Assembly: GCA_021300355.1 (NCBI GenBank)
Contig: JAJTEF010000015.1
Coordinates: forward strand, 1-59,354
DNA: 59,354 bases
Source of the DNA: Sphingomonadaceae bacterium
GTDB taxonomy: Bacteria; Pseudomonadota; Alphaproteobacteria; Sphingomonadales; Sphingomonadaceae
Direction of reading: 5' to 3'
The position numbers were made by a program, and so were the translations under genes. Position 1 is the first letter of the stretch; the number at the start of each line of letters is the position of its first letter. The notes beneath the pieces were generated by a model. The model made no database searches, was not told where the DNA came from, and worked only from the letters and a program-made list of their open reading frames with translations. Shown piece by piece: positions 17,600 to 27,687 of the stretch.

Positions 17600-18346
17600 C
17601 TATTCGCCGAAAGCTTGCGCTGCGGCTAAAATGGGCTCGAATTTCGCGCAGGTCAGACTTGCGCCGCCAATCAATCCGCCATCGACATTTTCGACCGCCA
17701 AAAGCTCGGCCGCATTGTCTCCGTTCATGGAACCGCCATCTAAAACTCGAACGCCGTTACCGACCGGGCCATAGCGATCGACCAATGCGGAACGAATGGC
17801 GCCGTGCATTTCCCGTACATCCGCCATTTCCGGAATACGCCCGGTGCCAATGGCCCAAACGGGTTCATACGCGACACTCAACCATTCGCCAGATATGTTC
17901 TGCGGCAATGAACCTGCAACTTGCCCTAAAACAATATGTAGCGCCTTGCCTGCGTCCCGCTCAGCCAGCGTTTCCCCGACGCAGATAATGACTTTCAGGC
18001 CCGCCTTGTGCGCGGCTTCAGCCTTTGCCAGCACATCATGATCCTGCTCATGCTGTGCGGCGCGGCGTTCGCTGTGTCCGACGATTGTCAAAGACGCCCC
18101 CGCGTCGACCAACATATCCGCCGACACACATCCGGTATGCGCGCCGGATGGCTGCATGTGGCAGTCTTGCCCTCCGATTGTGAAGCCTTGTACATTATCA
18201 CACGCACGGCTGATGAGGGTTGCTGGCAAACATAATGCGGGCTCGACAGCGGAATAGTTCAGAGATTTTTCTGCGATTGCGGCAATTTCGGCTAAATCGC
18301 TCGACACGCCGTTCATTTTCCAGTTTCCGACAATCAACTTACGCAT
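17600..18346 (-). CDS. tpiA: Triosephosphate isomerase
   Basis: This 248-residue TIM-barrel enzyme interconverts dihydroxyacetone phosphate and glyceraldehyde 3-phosphate. The substrate lysine is in GNWKMNG, the electrophilic histidine in IVGHSERR, and the catalytic glutamate in AYEPVWAIGTG. It is complete. It is the first gene of the tpiA-secG-pyrG group and is divergent from the PpiD-like foldase, with 154 bases between. pgk and aldolase, other glycolytic genes, lie at the far end of the window. Confidence 0.97.
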   Translation of the reverse strand: MRKLIVGNWKMNGVSSDLAEIAAIAEKSLNYSAVEPALCLPATLISRACDNVQGFTIGGQDCHMQPSGAHTGCVSADMLVDAGASLTIVGHSERRAAQHEQDHDVLAKAEAAHKAGLKVIICVGETLAERDAGKALHIVLGQVAGSLPQNISGEWLSVAYEPVWAIGTGRIPEMADVREMHGAIRSALVDRYGPVGNGVRVLDGGSMNGDNAAELLAVENVDGGLIGGASLTCAKFEPILAAAQAFGE

Positions 18347-18500
18347 GCCATTATCCTATCTGCAGGGTTTGCGAATCCTGATAAGGCTCTGGCATGGTTT
18401 CGACAATCGGAGCAAGTCTATCCCTTGATTGCCAAAGCCTTGCCGCCTAAAGCGTCTCGCAACAATCGGCACAGTCCGTGATATCAGGAAATTGCAATTC

Positions 18501-20441
18501 ATGATTACCTCCATTCGTTCGCTCATTAACTCCAAATTCGGCGCAATTTTCGCTTTGGTTTTCGTCGGGATGGTTGCCATTGCCTTTGCGCTTGGCGATG
18601 TGTCCGGATCAGTCAGTTTTGGTGGCTTGAGTGGCGGCAACGTTGCACGTGTGGGTGACCGCAACATCACATTGGGTGAACTGAACGATGCGCTCGATAA
18701 TCGCTTAAAGGCGGAACGTCAGAATAATCCGACGCTTGATATGGTTGGTTTTGTGGAAAGCGGCGGATTGGATTCAACGCTCGACCAACTGATCAATCGC
18801 TACGCCATCACTGTATTCGGTGAAGAATATGGTGTCGCCGTCAGCAAACGCCTTGTGGATTCGGAAATTCGCAAAATACCCGGCGCCATGGGGCTTGATG
18901 GTAAGTTTAGCACAGACGCCTTTCGCGCCTTTGCCCAACAAATTGGCGTAAGTGAAAAAGCCATCCGCGACGATCTGACGCAGAATTTGTTTGCGCAACA
19001 AATCTTGCCGGCTGCGGCAAGCGGTCCTGCGGCGCCCGATGGCATGGCTCTGCCTTATGCATCGTTGATGCTTGAACAGCGTGCGGGACAAATCGCTTCG
19101 ATTCCCGCCTCCGCATTTTTGCCAAAGGCGCCTCCAAGCGCAGCGGCACTCAACAAATTCTATGCAGACAACGCCGCGAAATTCACGATCCCTGAAAAAC
19201 GGGCAATTAGCTACGCGATCTTTGACAAGACTATCATTGCAGGCCGCGCAAAACCGACGGAAGCGGACATCACGGCCTATTATAAAGCCAATGCTGCAAA
19301 GTTTGCCGCATCGGAAAGCCGCAACGTCAGCCAGATGATCGTGCCAACGGAAGCCGCTGCCAAATCGGTTATTAGCCAGGTCGCGGCGGGCAAATCATTA
19401 GCCGACGTCGCCAATGGCTTGGGACTTTCCGTAACGACAACCGCCAACGTCACCAAAAGCAGCCTGGCGAACACTGCGACCGCTGCGGTTGCCGACGCGG
19501 TCTTTACCGCAAAGCAGGGTACATTGGCAAAGCCAGCGCGCGGCAAGCTGGGATGGACCGTTGCACGCGTCGACAGCGTGAACAATGTTGCTGCAAAATC
19601 ACTTGCGGCTGCCCGCGCAGAAATTGAAAAAGAACTTTTGCAAACGCGCAGCGAAGAAATGCTGACCGAGATGACTTCGGAAATCGAAGATGCATTTGCC
19701 GATGGCGGGACGATAGCTGACATTGCAAAGCAAAACGGCCTGTCCGTGAATACCTCGCCAAAATTGCTGGCGACTGGTCAGGATATCTCCAACCCGGCAT
19801 ATAAGCCTATTCCGGAAATGCAGGTCATTCTGCCCGCAGCATTCCAAATGGAAACCAGCGGTGAAGCCCAATTGATCGAGTTGGTACCCGGCGAAAAATT
19901 CGCGATGATCGCCGTTGCCGATTTCGACGAAGCAGCGCCGCCACCGCTTGGTGATGTCCGCGCCTTGGTTCAGCAACAATGGGCGTTTTCCGAAGGCGCA
20001 AAAGGTGCCCGCGCTGCTGCGGACCGTTTGCGTAAGCTGGTCGATAGCGGCCAACCGCTTCAGGCTGCACTTGCGGCGGCCAATGTTCAGGGTGCCCAGA
20101 TTGAACGGCTGACCGGCACGCGCGCGGATCTCTATCGCGAGGGCCAGCCCGTGCCGCCGCCATTGTCGCTCATGTTCGCTATGAAAAAAGGTACAGCCAA
20201 AATCATACAGGCAGGCGGCGACCGCGGATGGTATGTGGTGTACCTGACCGACGTCATCAAAGGCAACGCCAGCGGCAATGCGGACCTGCTTCGTGCCCGC
20301 AAGCAAGAGCTTTCCGGTATATTGCAGCAGGAATATGCTGCACAGCTGATCGTCGCTGCATCGAAAGATGCCGGTGTTGAAAAAAATGAAGACGGGATCG
20401 CCGAAGTGCGCACTCGCCTAACCAACCGTGATGGCAACTAA
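18501..20441 (+). CDS. PpiD/SurA-like membrane-anchored peptidyl-prolyl isomerase
   Basis: This 646-residue protein has one N-terminal transmembrane helix (about residues 13-35, IFALVFVGMVAIAFALG), then a SurA_N-like helical domain and a central parvulin-type (PPIC) region followed by a long C-terminal helical part. This is the PpiD layout: a periplasmic foldase tethered to the inner membrane near the Sec translocon. I used ATG 18501 (MITSIRSLINSKFG), which has AGGAA 9 bases upstream; the frame is open from 18429. The stop overlaps the trpE start (GTGATGGCAACTAA), a coupling with trpE that places it at the head of the trp cluster. The parvulin motif is weak, so isomerase activity may be absent. 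Confidence 0.85.
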   Translation: MITSIRSLINSKFGAIFALVFVGMVAIAFALGDVSGSVSFGGLSGGNVARVGDRNITLGELNDALDNRLKAERQNNPTLDMVGFVESGGLDSTLDQLINRYAITVFGEEYGVAVSKRLVDSEIRKIPGAMGLDGKFSTDAFRAFAQQIGVSEKAIRDDLTQNLFAQQILPAAASGPAAPDGMALPYASLMLEQRAGQIASIPASAFLPKAPPSAAALNKFYADNAAKFTIPEKRAISYAIFDKTIIAGRAKPTEADITAYYKANAAKFAASESRNVSQMIVPTEAAAKSVISQVAAGKSLADVANGLGLSVTTTANVTKSSLANTATAAVADAVFTAKQGTLAKPARGKLGWTVARVDSVNNVAAKSLAAARAEIEKELLQTRSEEMLTEMTSEIEDAFADGGTIADIAKQNGLSVNTSPKLLATGQDISNPAYKPIPEMQVILPAAFQMETSGEAQLIELVPGEKFAMIAVADFDEAAPPPLGDVRALVQQQWAFSEGAKGARAAADRLRKLVDSGQPLQAALAAANVQGAQIERLTGTRADLYREGQPVPPPLSLMFAMKKGTAKIIQAGGDRGWYVVYLTDVIKGNASGNADLLRARKQELSGILQQEYAAQLIVAASKDAGVEKNEDGIAEVRTRLTNRDGN

Positions 20442-21768
20442 ACCTGAACTCATATGGCGCAAGCGCATTGCTGATACCGAAACGCCGGTATCAGCGGCGC
20501 TGAAGCTGTTTGTTCCGGAACGCGGTGATTTCATTCTGGAATCGGTCGAAGGCGGCGAAGCGCGCGGGCGGCATAGCCTGATTGGTATCGCACCCGATCT
20601 GGTGTTCCGCGCGGCCGGCGATAGAGCCGAAATCAATAGTCAGTGGATGACTGACCGGACCGCTTTTGCGCCCTCTCCTTTGTCATCATTGGATGCGTTA
20701 CGCGCGCTCGCTGCGGACTGCCGCATGGATGTTCCCGAAGAGCTGCCGCCTGCCCTCGCCTGCTTGGTGGGCTATTTTGGTTACGAGACAATTGGCCTCG
20801 TTGAAAAGCTACCGCGCGCACCGCAATCGGCGCTTGAGCTGCCTGACATGCTGTTCGTCCGTCCAACTGTCATATTGGTCTTCGGCGCGGTGCCCGTATC
20901 CGAAGAACGCGAAATCAAGCTTACACCCGTATTGCCCGAGGGCCGCTATGCCCAGATGGTTGCGTCGGCCAAAGACTATATTGAGGCAGGCGATATATTT
21001 CAGGTCGTGCTTGCCCAGCGTTTTACTGCACCGTTTGATCTGCCGCCTGTGCATTTGTACCGCGCCTTGCGCCGGATTAATCCTTCGCCTTTTCTCTACT
21101 TCATCGATCTTCCCGGCTTTGCGCTGATCGGTTCCAGTCCCGAGATATTGGTCCGCGCACGCGGCGGCGAAGTGACAATCCGGCCAATCGCTGGAACGCG
21201 TCCGCGCGGCAAGAGCAGCATTGAAGACGCTGAAAACCGTGCCTCATTATTGGCTGACCCCAAAGAGCGCGCCGAACATCTGATGCTGTTGGACTTGGGC
21301 AGAAACGACGTTGGCCGCGTTACCAAAGGTGGCAGCGTCACCGTAACCGACAGCTATATGGTCGAATTTTACAGCCATGTGATGCACATCGTTTCCAACG
21401 TTGTTGGGGAGCTTGCTGACGATAAAGACGCCATCGACGCTTTGTTCGCAGGCTTTCCCGCCGGCACCGTTTCAGGTGCACCCAAGGTGCGCGCCTGCGA
21501 AATTATTGCCGAACTCGAACCCGAAACCCGCGGCGCCTATGCGGGCGGCGTTGGATATTTCTCGCCCAATGGCGATATGGACAGCTGCATCGTTTTGCGG
21601 ACTGGCATCGTCAAAGACGGCGTCCTCCATGTACAGGCCGGCGCCGGTATCGTCGCGGACAGCAACCCCGAATATGAACAGCGCGAGTGCGAGGCAAAAG
21701 CGGGGGCGCTGATTGCGGCTGCGCGTGAGGCTTTTCGTGTCGCGGGTGAAGCAAAATTCGGACAGTAG
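20431..21768 (+). CDS. trpE: Anthranilate synthase component I, compact form
   Basis: This 445-residue enzyme converts chorismate, with ammonia from TrpG, to anthranilate. The tryptophan-binding ILES element (FILESVEGG) is near the N-terminus, and the chorismate-binding domain is complete: GDIFQVVLAQRF, RPIAGTRPRG, LMLLDLGRNDVGRV, FPAGTVSGAPKVRA and GAGIVADSNPEYE. Between VRPTVILVF and LTPVLPEGRYAQMV only about a dozen residues remain, where related TrpE proteins, as I recall them, carry about 50 more; this makes it shorter than the usual size of about 500. A GTG at 20428 and the ATG at 20431 both overlap the foldase stop codon. It is probably feedback-regulated by tryptophan. Confidence 0.94.
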   Translation: MATKPELIWRKRIADTETPVSAALKLFVPERGDFILESVEGGEARGRHSLIGIAPDLVFRAAGDRAEINSQWMTDRTAFAPSPLSSLDALRALAADCRMDVPEELPPALACLVGYFGYETIGLVEKLPRAPQSALELPDMLFVRPTVILVFGAVPVSEEREIKLTPVLPEGRYAQMVASAKDYIEAGDIFQVVLAQRFTAPFDLPPVHLYRALRRINPSPFLYFIDLPGFALIGSSPEILVRARGGEVTIRPIAGTRPRGKSSIEDAENRASLLADPKERAEHLMLLDLGRNDVGRVTKGGSVTVTDSYMVEFYSHVMHIVSNVVGELADDKDAIDALFAGFPAGTVSGAPKVRACEIIAELEPETRGAYAGGVGYFSPNGDMDSCIVLRTGIVKDGVLHVQAGAGIVADSNPEYEQRECEAKAGALIAAAREAFRVAGEAKFGQ

Positions 21769-21803
21769 CTTGACGACTACGGAAAGGTCGTTAGCTAGTA
21801 TTC

Positions 21804-22868
21804 ATGCGTAAATTTCTGATAGCTTCACTGGCATTATTGTCGGCAATTCATACTCCGGCCAAAGCTGATGTTGCGTCACCCGCAGAGGCAGACGCTGTCT
21901 TCGCAAACTTTACCTTTACCAATGGCGAGCGTCTGTCCGAAGTCAAAATTCATTATACAACGCTCGGGACGCCAAAGCGCGACGCGAAGGGTAACGTCAC
22001 CAATGCCGTGATGATCCTCCATGGCACCGGCGGCACGGGGCATCAGTTCTTTCAGCCACAATTTGCGGGTGAACTTTTCGGCCCAGGCCAAGTGCTCGAC
22101 ACAACCAAATATTTCATCATTTTGCCGGACAATATCGGCCACGGAAAATCGACGAAGCCAAGCGATGGCCTTCGGATGGCATTTCCTAAATATGACTATG
22201 CCGACATGATCGCGGCGCAGCACCGGTTGGTGACCGAAAAGCTTGGCGTGAAAAAGCTGAAGTTAATCCTCGGGACCTCAATGGGTTGCATGCACGCATT
22301 TATGTGGGGAGCGACCTACCCCGACGCCGTCGAGAAGCTTGCACCATTTGCATGCCTTCCTGTCGAGATCGCCGGACAAAATCGCATGTGGCGCAAGCTT
22401 TCGATGGATGCGATCAAAGCTGACCCGACCTGGAACAATGGCAACTACACCGCACCACCATTGGCCGGACTGCGCACGGCAGCGAGCCTTAACCTAATAG
22501 CGGGCGCAAATCCGTTAGCGTTGCAGGCGCAATATCCGACCCGCGCCACCGCTGAGGCGTTTACAGATGAAGCCTTCGCGCGGATCGTTACCCGCAACGA
22601 TGCAAATGACATCATCTATCAGTTGGATTCATCGCGGAACTACAACCCTTGGCCAACGCTTGAATCGATCAAGGCGCCGACATTATGGATTAACTCGGCC
22701 GATGATTTCATCAACCCGCCCAATTATGGCATCACGGAAACTGCCGTGAAACGGATGCCAACGACAAAGTTCATCCTCATCCCTGCGTCTAAAGAAACAA
22801 AGGGCCATGGAACGCATAGTTGGGCCAAATTCTGGAAGGACGAACTGGCAAAATTGCTTGCGCAATAG
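21804..22868 (+). CDS. Exported alpha/beta hydrolase, MetX-like fold
   Basis: This is a 354-residue protein with a clear signal peptide (MRKFLIASLALLSAIHTPAKA). The mature part has the homoserine acetyltransferase-like alpha/beta hydrolase fold: VMILHGTGGTGHQF (oxyanion region), the nucleophile elbow ILGTSMGCMHAF, an acid in INSADDFINPP, and a histidine in KGHGTHSWAKFW. Being exported, it is unlikely to be the methionine enzyme MetX; its substrate is unknown. It lies between trpE and trpG with 35 and 42 bases on either side, unlike the overlapping genes around it, so it looks like an insertion into the trp operon. Confidence 0.85.
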   Translation: MRKFLIASLALLSAIHTPAKADVASPAEADAVFANFTFTNGERLSEVKIHYTTLGTPKRDAKGNVTNAVMILHGTGGTGHQFFQPQFAGELFGPGQVLDTTKYFIILPDNIGHGKSTKPSDGLRMAFPKYDYADMIAAQHRLVTEKLGVKKLKLILGTSMGCMHAFMWGATYPDAVEKLAPFACLPVEIAGQNRMWRKLSMDAIKADPTWNNGNYTAPPLAGLRTAASLNLIAGANPLALQAQYPTRATAEAFTDEAFARIVTRNDANDIIYQLDSSRNYNPWPTLESIKAPTLWINSADDFINPPNYGITETAVKRMPTTKFILIPASKETKGHGTHSWAKFWKDELAKLLAQ

Positions 22869-22910
22869 TGCCTCTTCCAACCGCGGGTTAAAGCCGCTAG
22901 GGCGTCGCCC

Positions 22911-23495
22911 ATGATCCTTGTCATCGACAATTACGACAGCTTTACATGGAACCTCGTCCATTATCTGATGGAGCTTGGCGCTGAGGTTGAGGTTGTCCGC
23001 AACGATGATATGTCGGCGGCACAAGCTTTGTCGTCGGGTGCAGAGGCTTTTCTCATTTCGCCCGGGCCGAAAACGCCGAATGAAGCGGGCGTGAGCCTTG
23101 AACTCGTCGCGGCTTGTGCAGAGGCTGGAAAGCCGTTGCTGGGCGTTTGCTTAGGCCACCAGACCATTGGCCAGCATTTCGGCGGCACCGTTGCGCGCGG
23201 CGGATTGATGCACGGCAAAACGTCGCCGGTCACACATGACGGGACCGGATTGTTTAAAGGCCTACCGTCACCGTTTCAGGCAACCCGCTATCATTCGCTT
23301 ATCGTCGAAACCGTCCCGTCGAGCCTTGTCGTGAATGCAACCAGCGATGACGGCCATGTCATGGGCTTTCGCCACGCGACGCTGCCGATCCACAGCGTTC
23401 AATTCCATCCCGAAAGCATTGCCACGGAACATGGCCATGCGATGCTGGCCAATTTTATGCGCATTGCCGGTATGGCAGTGAAGGAACGAGCATGA
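22911..23495 (+). CDS. trpG: Anthranilate synthase component II (glutamine amidotransferase)
   Basis: This 194-residue class I amidotransferase starts with [15 protein letters not shown]. It carries the oxyanion strand [12 protein letters not shown], the catalytic cysteine in [10 protein letters not shown], and the His-Glu pair in [13 protein letters not shown]. It supplies ammonia to TrpE; in some bacteria the same subunit also serves p-aminobenzoate synthase. Its stop overlaps the trpD start (ATGA), so the two are coupled. Confidence 0.95.
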   Translation: MILVIDNYDSFTWNLVHYLMELGAEVEVVRNDDMSAAQALSSGAEAFLISPGPKTPNEAGVSLELVAACAEAGKPLLGVCLGHQTIGQHFGGTVARGGLMHGKTSPVTHDGTGLFKGLPSPFQATRYHSLIVETVPSSLVVNATSDDGHVMGFRHATLPIHSVQFHPESIATEHGHAMLANFMRIAGMAVKERA

Positions 23496-24487
23496 ACGCC
23501 TTTGGTCCCCTGCCCGACCCGCAGCATCTGTTTGACCATGACGAGGCCGCACAGGCATTTGCGGACATCCTTGATGCACGTGCATCGGAAGATGAAATAC
23601 AGGCGTTCCTCATTGCGCTCACCGCGCGCGGCGAGACTATGGTGGAAATTGCCGCCGCTGCGCAAGCCATGCGCGACCGGCTGATCCCTATTGATGCACC
23701 TGAAGGAGCTATCGATGTGTGTGGCACGGGTGGTGACGGGCATCATACGCTTAATGTTTCCACCGCCGTGTCAATCGTGGTCGCGGCGTGCGAGGTTCCT
23801 GTTGCAAAGCATGGCAATCGCGCTGCCTCTTCAAAGGCCGGAGCGGCAGATACGCTTGAGGCCCTCGGCCTCGACATGGAACGCGCCGGACGCATGGCGG
23901 AAGACACGCTGAAAGACTTAGGCATTTGCTTTCTGTTCGCAGCCAACCATCATCCCGCGATGAAGCGGATTCAACCGATCCGCCAACGCATCGGGCAACG
24001 CACGATTTTCAATCTGATGGGTCCGCTTGCCAACCCGGCACGCGTAAAACGCCAGCTGATCGGCATTGCGCGGCCTGCATATGTCCCCGTTTATGCCGAA
24101 GCACTTCATCACCTTGGCACCGAACATTCGCGGATCATTTCGGGCGATGAAGGCCTTGACGAATTAAGCTTGGCCGGCGGCAACGAAGTCGCCGTGGTCG
24201 AACCCGAAGGTGTCCGTTTCCAGCGCACCACCGCAGCCGATGCCGGCCTACCCGTGCATCCGGTCGACGCCATTCGCGGCGGCGATGCGCAGCATAATGC
24301 GGCTGAACTGCGCAAATTGTTGCTGGGCGAACATGGCGCGTATCGCGACGCCGTATTGTTCAATGCCGCGGAGGCGTTGTTGGTGGCTGGCGTAGTTGAA
24401 ACCATGCCCGATGGGGTTGAAGAGGCCGCAGAGGCAATCGACAAAGGCCTTGCCAATGCGTTGCTGAACTGTTGGGTGAAATATTGA
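23492..24487 (+). CDS. trpD: Anthranilate phosphoribosyltransferase
   Basis: This 331-residue enzyme joins anthranilate to phosphoribosyl pyrophosphate. The diagnostic [16 protein letters not shown] pyrophosphate-binding loop, [21 protein letters not shown], and the [11 protein letters not shown] block are all present. It starts at an ATG overlapping the trpG stop and ends overlapping trpC (TGATG), the tightest part of the trp operon. Confidence 0.96.
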   Translation: MNAFGPLPDPQHLFDHDEAAQAFADILDARASEDEIQAFLIALTARGETMVEIAAAAQAMRDRLIPIDAPEGAIDVCGTGGDGHHTLNVSTAVSIVVAACEVPVAKHGNRAASSKAGAADTLEALGLDMERAGRMAEDTLKDLGICFLFAANHHPAMKRIQPIRQRIGQRTIFNLMGPLANPARVKRQLIGIARPAYVPVYAEALHHLGTEHSRIISGDEGLDELSLAGGNEVAVVEPEGVRFQRTTAADAGLPVHPVDAIRGGDAQHNAAELRKLLLGEHGAYRDAVLFNAAEALLVAGVVETMPDGVEEAAEAIDKGLANALLNCWVKY

Positions 24488-25269
24488 TGGCCGACAAGCT
24501 TGCAGAAATCTGCGCGACGAAGCGCACGGAAGTGGCCGAACGCAAGCCGAAGGGCGTGTCGCATTGGCCTGCCCCATCCCCGCCGCGTGGCTTTGAAGCG
24601 GCGCTGCGTTCCAAAAGCGCATCTGGCATTGCGTTGATTGCGGAAATCAAAAAGGCGAGCCCATCGAAAGGCCTCATCCGCGCAGATTTCGATCCTGCAG
24701 CACATGCAAGTGCCTATCAGGCGGGCGGTGCGGCTTGCCTGTCCGTATTAACCGACGCGCCGTATTTTCAGGGGCATGAGGATTATCTCATCGCTGCGCG
24801 CAGTGCCTGCGACCTGCCGGTCATCCGAAAGGATTTCATGGTCGACCCATGGCAGTGCGCCGAAGCACGGCAAATGGGCGGTGATGCCATACTGATTATC
24901 GTCGCGGCATTGGATGATGTTGCCATGATTGAAATCGAGGATGCGGCTTTTGCTGAGGGACTGGATGTCCTTGTTGAAGTGCATGATGAGGCCGAATTGG
25001 ACCGTGCGCTTATGCATCTGAAATCGAAATTGGTCGGCGTGAACAACCGCAATTTGAAGACATTTGAAGTCGACTTGGCGACAACAGAGCGTTTGGCAAA
25101 ATATGTGCCTGCCGACATTTTGTTGGTGTGCGAAAGTGGTATTTCGACGCATGCCGATTGCCAACGGATGGCCTCATCTGGGGTCAACACATTCCTGGTC
25201 GGCGAAAGCCTTATGCGTAACGCCGATGTTCAGCTAGCCACACAGCGGTTATTGACAGGACATGGTTGA
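24487..25269 (+). CDS. trpC: Indole-3-glycerol phosphate synthase
   Basis: This 260-residue TIM-barrel enzyme closes the indole ring. Visible motifs are [15 protein letters not shown] (substrate and catalytic Lys), [40 protein letters not shown] and [11 protein letters not shown] used ATG 24487 ([12 protein letters not shown]), which overlaps the trpD stop; a TTG at 24472 would add five unsupported residues. It is monofunctional (no fused TrpF). Its end overlaps the moaC start by 8 bases. trpF, trpB and trpA are not in this window. Confidence 0.96.
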   Translation: MADKLAEICATKRTEVAERKPKGVSHWPAPSPPRGFEAALRSKSASGIALIAEIKKASPSKGLIRADFDPAAHASAYQAGGAACLSVLTDAPYFQGHEDYLIAARSACDLPVIRKDFMVDPWQCAEARQMGGDAILIIVAALDDVAMIEIEDAAFAEGLDVLVEVHDEAELDRALMHLKSKLVGVNNRNLKTFEVDLATTERLAKYVPADILLVCESGISTHADCQRMASSGVNTFLVGESLMRNADVQLATQRLLTGHG

Positions 25270-25729
25270 TCTAACGCATCTGGGTGCCGATGGCGCCGCA
25301 CATATGGTCGATGTGTCGGCCAAAGCGGACACCGCCAGAGAGGCTGTTGCCGAAGGGCGCATCACCATGTCCGCAGAAGCGCTTGACGCTGTGCGCGCGG
25401 GCAATATCAAAAAAGGCGATGTGCTGGGGACGGCGCGGATTGCCGGCATCATGGCGGCTAAAAAGACGAGCGAACTCATACCGCTTTGCCACCCGCTCAT
25501 GCTGTCCAAAATTGCCATCGCGTTTGAATTTGAAGACCATGGCATTCGCGCAGAGGCACGTGTGCGGTTAAATGGTCCGACGGGCGTCGAAATGGAGGCT
25601 TTGACCGCTGTGTCCGTTGCCTTGCTCACATTGTACGACATGGCAAAGGCGCTCGATAAGTCGATGGTGATTTCCGACATACGATTGCTGTCCAAAACGG
25701 GCGGCAAATCGGGCGATTGGCACGCATGA
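25262..25729 (+). CDS. moaC: Cyclic pyranopterin monophosphate synthase
   Basis: This 155-residue enzyme acts with MoaA to form cyclic pyranopterin monophosphate, the first step of molybdenum cofactor synthesis. [18 protein letters not shown] at the N-terminus, [13 protein letters not shown] in the middle and [24 protein letters not shown] at the end carry the active-site residues. It overlaps trpC upstream and moeA downstream (ATGA), so it is translated as part of the trp unit. The link of trp and moa genes is by position only; no shared chemistry is implied. Confidence 0.97.
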   Translation: MVDLTHLGADGAAHMVDVSAKADTAREAVAEGRITMSAEALDAVRAGNIKKGDVLGTARIAGIMAAKKTSELIPLCHPLMLSKIAIAFEFEDHGIRAEARVRLNGPTGVEMEALTAVSVALLTLYDMAKALDKSMVISDIRLLSKTGGKSGDWHA

Positions 25730-26907
25730 TTTCGGTCGCCGAAGCGCAGGCCAGATTGTTGGCGCTGGCTTCGCCATTGCCGTCTGTCGAACTGGAACTC
25801 ACCAAGGCTGCGCGGCATTATCTGCACGGCACGCTCCATGCGAAACGCACACAACCCGCGGCCGATCTATCGGCAATGGATGGATATGCTTTATCATCCG
25901 CAGCGTTTCCCGGCCCTTGGTGTGTTATCGGTGAAAGCGCCGCAGGGCGGCCCTTTGCAGGCATATTGGAACATAACCAAGCCGTGCGCATCTTTACGGG
26001 TGCACATGTCCCCGCTGGTGCGGATACTATTTTAATTCAGGAAGACGCTGCGCGTGACGGCGACACGCTGATGGCCACGGCGAAGGATGCACTTGCACCG
26101 GGCATGCATATTCGCACGGCTGGTGGCGATTTTTCATATGGCGATACGGTCCTCACAACAGGGACCTTTCTGGAGGCTGGGCCGTGTGCGCTGGCGGCTA
26201 TGGCTGGCCATGGCACCGTTCAGGTTGGCCGTTGGCCGCGTGTAACGATTGTTACGACAGGCGACGAACTCCTGCCTGCGGGCATAGAGTGCAGTCCTGC
26301 GCAGATACCATCATCCAACAGCCCGATGCTGCACGCGATGTTATCCAACCTGCCATGCGAAATCACGGATGCCGGCATAATTGTCGACAGGCTGACTGAT
26401 CTGGAAACAAGGTTGAGCGCGCTTGCATCCACCACCGATATTATCGTCACAACGGGCGGCGCGTCGGTTGGCGACCATGATTTGGTGCAAACTGCGCTGC
26501 GCAATATTGGCGCAGATATAGATTTTTGGAAGGTCGCGATTCGCCCCGGAAAACCCGTGATGGCGGGAAAGATTGGAAACACAATATTGCTGGGTCTGCC
26601 GGGCAACCCCTCTTCGGCGTTCGTAACCGCCTTTCTGTTCCTGCTGCCGCTGATACGGCATATGGCGGGCAGCCTGTCGCCGTTTCCCGAAGTCTTTGAG
26701 GCAAAGGCCGACAACGCATTGTTTCCGGGCGGAAGCAGGACAGAATATCTTCGCGCCAGGGTCGAAGGCGCTGCCATCACAGCTTTCACCTCGCGGGATA
26801 GCGGTTTGGTCTCGCCGCTGTCGCACAGCAACGCGCTGATAATCCGTGTTGTAGACGCACCTGCCACGCCATCTGGCGCGGTTGTGCAATATCATCGGTT
26901 GTTCTGA
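25726..26907 (+). CDS. moeA: Molybdopterin molybdenumtransferase
   Basis: This 393-residue protein inserts molybdenum into adenylylated molybdopterin. The domain order is that of Moe[12 protein letters not shown] near residue 50, the MoaB/MogA-like domain with [11 protein letters not shown] and [15 protein letters not shown], then [25 protein letters not shown]. The C-terminal beta-barrel domain completes it. The ATG at 25726 overlaps the moaC stop. The gene ends about 30 bases before the lexA promoter, so lexA is separately transcribed. Confidence 0.96.
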   Translation: MISVAEAQARLLALASPLPSVELELTKAARHYLHGTLHAKRTQPAADLSAMDGYALSSAAFPGPWCVIGESAAGRPFAGILEHNQAVRIFTGAHVPAGADTILIQEDAARDGDTLMATAKDALAPGMHIRTAGGDFSYGDTVLTTGTFLEAGPCALAAMAGHGTVQVGRWPRVTIVTTGDELLPAGIECSPAQIPSSNSPMLHAMLSNLPCEITDAGIIVDRLTDLETRLSALASTTDIIVTTGGASVGDHDLVQTALRNIGADIDFWKVAIRPGKPVMAGKIGNTILLGLPGNPSSAFVTAFLFLLPLIRHMAGSLSPFPEVFEAKADNALFPGGSRTEYLRARVEGAAITAFTSRDSGLVSPLSHSNALIIRVVDAPATPSGAVVQYHRLF

Positions 26908-26937
26908 CCGCAACGCGCTTACGGTGCACAAATGTTC

Positions 26938-26980
26938 TTGACTTAACCGCATTTGTTCTCTAATCGTTCTTCTCATGTTC
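26938..26980 (+). promoter_or_regulatory. lexA promoter with three GTTC half-sites (two overlapping SOS boxes)
   Basis: TTGACT at 26938-26943, a 17-base spacer and TAATCG at 26961-26966 form a good sigma-70 type promoter. GTTC occurs at 26955, 26966 and 26977, each 11 bases apart, giving two overlapping GTTC-N7-GTTC LexA boxes. They cover the -10 element and start region, as expected for autorepression. Confidence 0.8.
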
Positions 26981-27000
26981 AACATGATGGAACCCTGAAT

Positions 27001-27687
27001 ATGCTCACAGCCAAACAGCATGAACTGCTTGTGTTCATTAACCAGCGACTTGATGAAAGCGGTATTTCCCCCTCATTTGAAGAAATGAAGGAAGCGCTCG
27101 ATTTGAAAAGCAAGTCAGGTGTGCATCGGTTGATTGGTGCTTTGGAAGAACGCGGCTTTATCCGACGTCTTGCCAATCGCGCACGTGCTCTCGAAGTGAT
27201 GAAACTGCCTGACGGCGGCAACTTGCGCAGCGATAATGTGACCAATCTTACCCCTGCCGTTGCCAGCAGCAAGGCGCAGGTGCATTTGCCGGTGGCTGCG
27301 AACGACGTCATGGAAATCCCGCTGCATGGCAAAATTGCTGCGGGTGTGCCGATTGAAGCGTTGGAAGGTCAAAGTTCCTTGTCGGTGCCGATGGCGCTGT
27401 TGGGCGCTGGCGAGCATTATGCGCTGGAAGTTTCCGGCGACTCGATGATCGAGGCGGGAATTTTGGATGGTGATTACGCCCTCATCCGTAAAGCCACCAC
27501 CGCGCGCGATGGCGAGATTGTTGTAGCATTGGTGCACGGTGAAGAAGCCACGCTGAAATATCTGCGCCGCGAAGGTCAGCAAATCCGTTTGGATCCTGCC
27601 AACAGCACATATGAACCACAATATTATGCGCAGCATGAAGTTGAGGTACAAGGTAAGCTAGCGGGTCTATTGCGCAGATATCATTGA
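27001..27687 (+). CDS. lexA: LexA repressor
   Basis: This 228-residue SOS repressor has an N-terminal winged helix ([31 protein letters not shown]) that reads the GTTC boxes. The self-cleavage site is Ala114-Gly115 (KIAAGVPIE), and the catalytic dyad is Ser148 in SGDSM and Lys186 in ATLKY. Start ATG 27001 is the standard LexA opening; the frame is open further upstream but into the operator. DNA damage leads RecA to trigger cleavage and derepression. The gene is convergent with the comEC pseudogene, overlapping it by 7 bases. Confidence 0.97.
   Translation: MLTAKQHELLVFINQRLDESGISPSFEEMKEALDLKSKSGVHRLIGALEERGFIRRLANRARALEVMKLPDGGNLRSDNVTNLTPAVASSKAQVHLPVAANDVMEIPLHGKIAAGVPIEALEGQSSLSVPMALLGAGEHYALEVSGDSMIEAGILDGDYALIRKATTARDGEIVVALVHGEEATLKYLRREGQQIRLDPANSTYEPQYYAQHEVEVQGKLAGLLRRYH

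Noticed and set aside
21804-22868. Calling the trp-operon hydrolase homoserine O-acetyltransferase (metX)
   Set aside because: The fold is related but a clear signal peptide argues against a cytoplasmic methionine-pathway enzyme.
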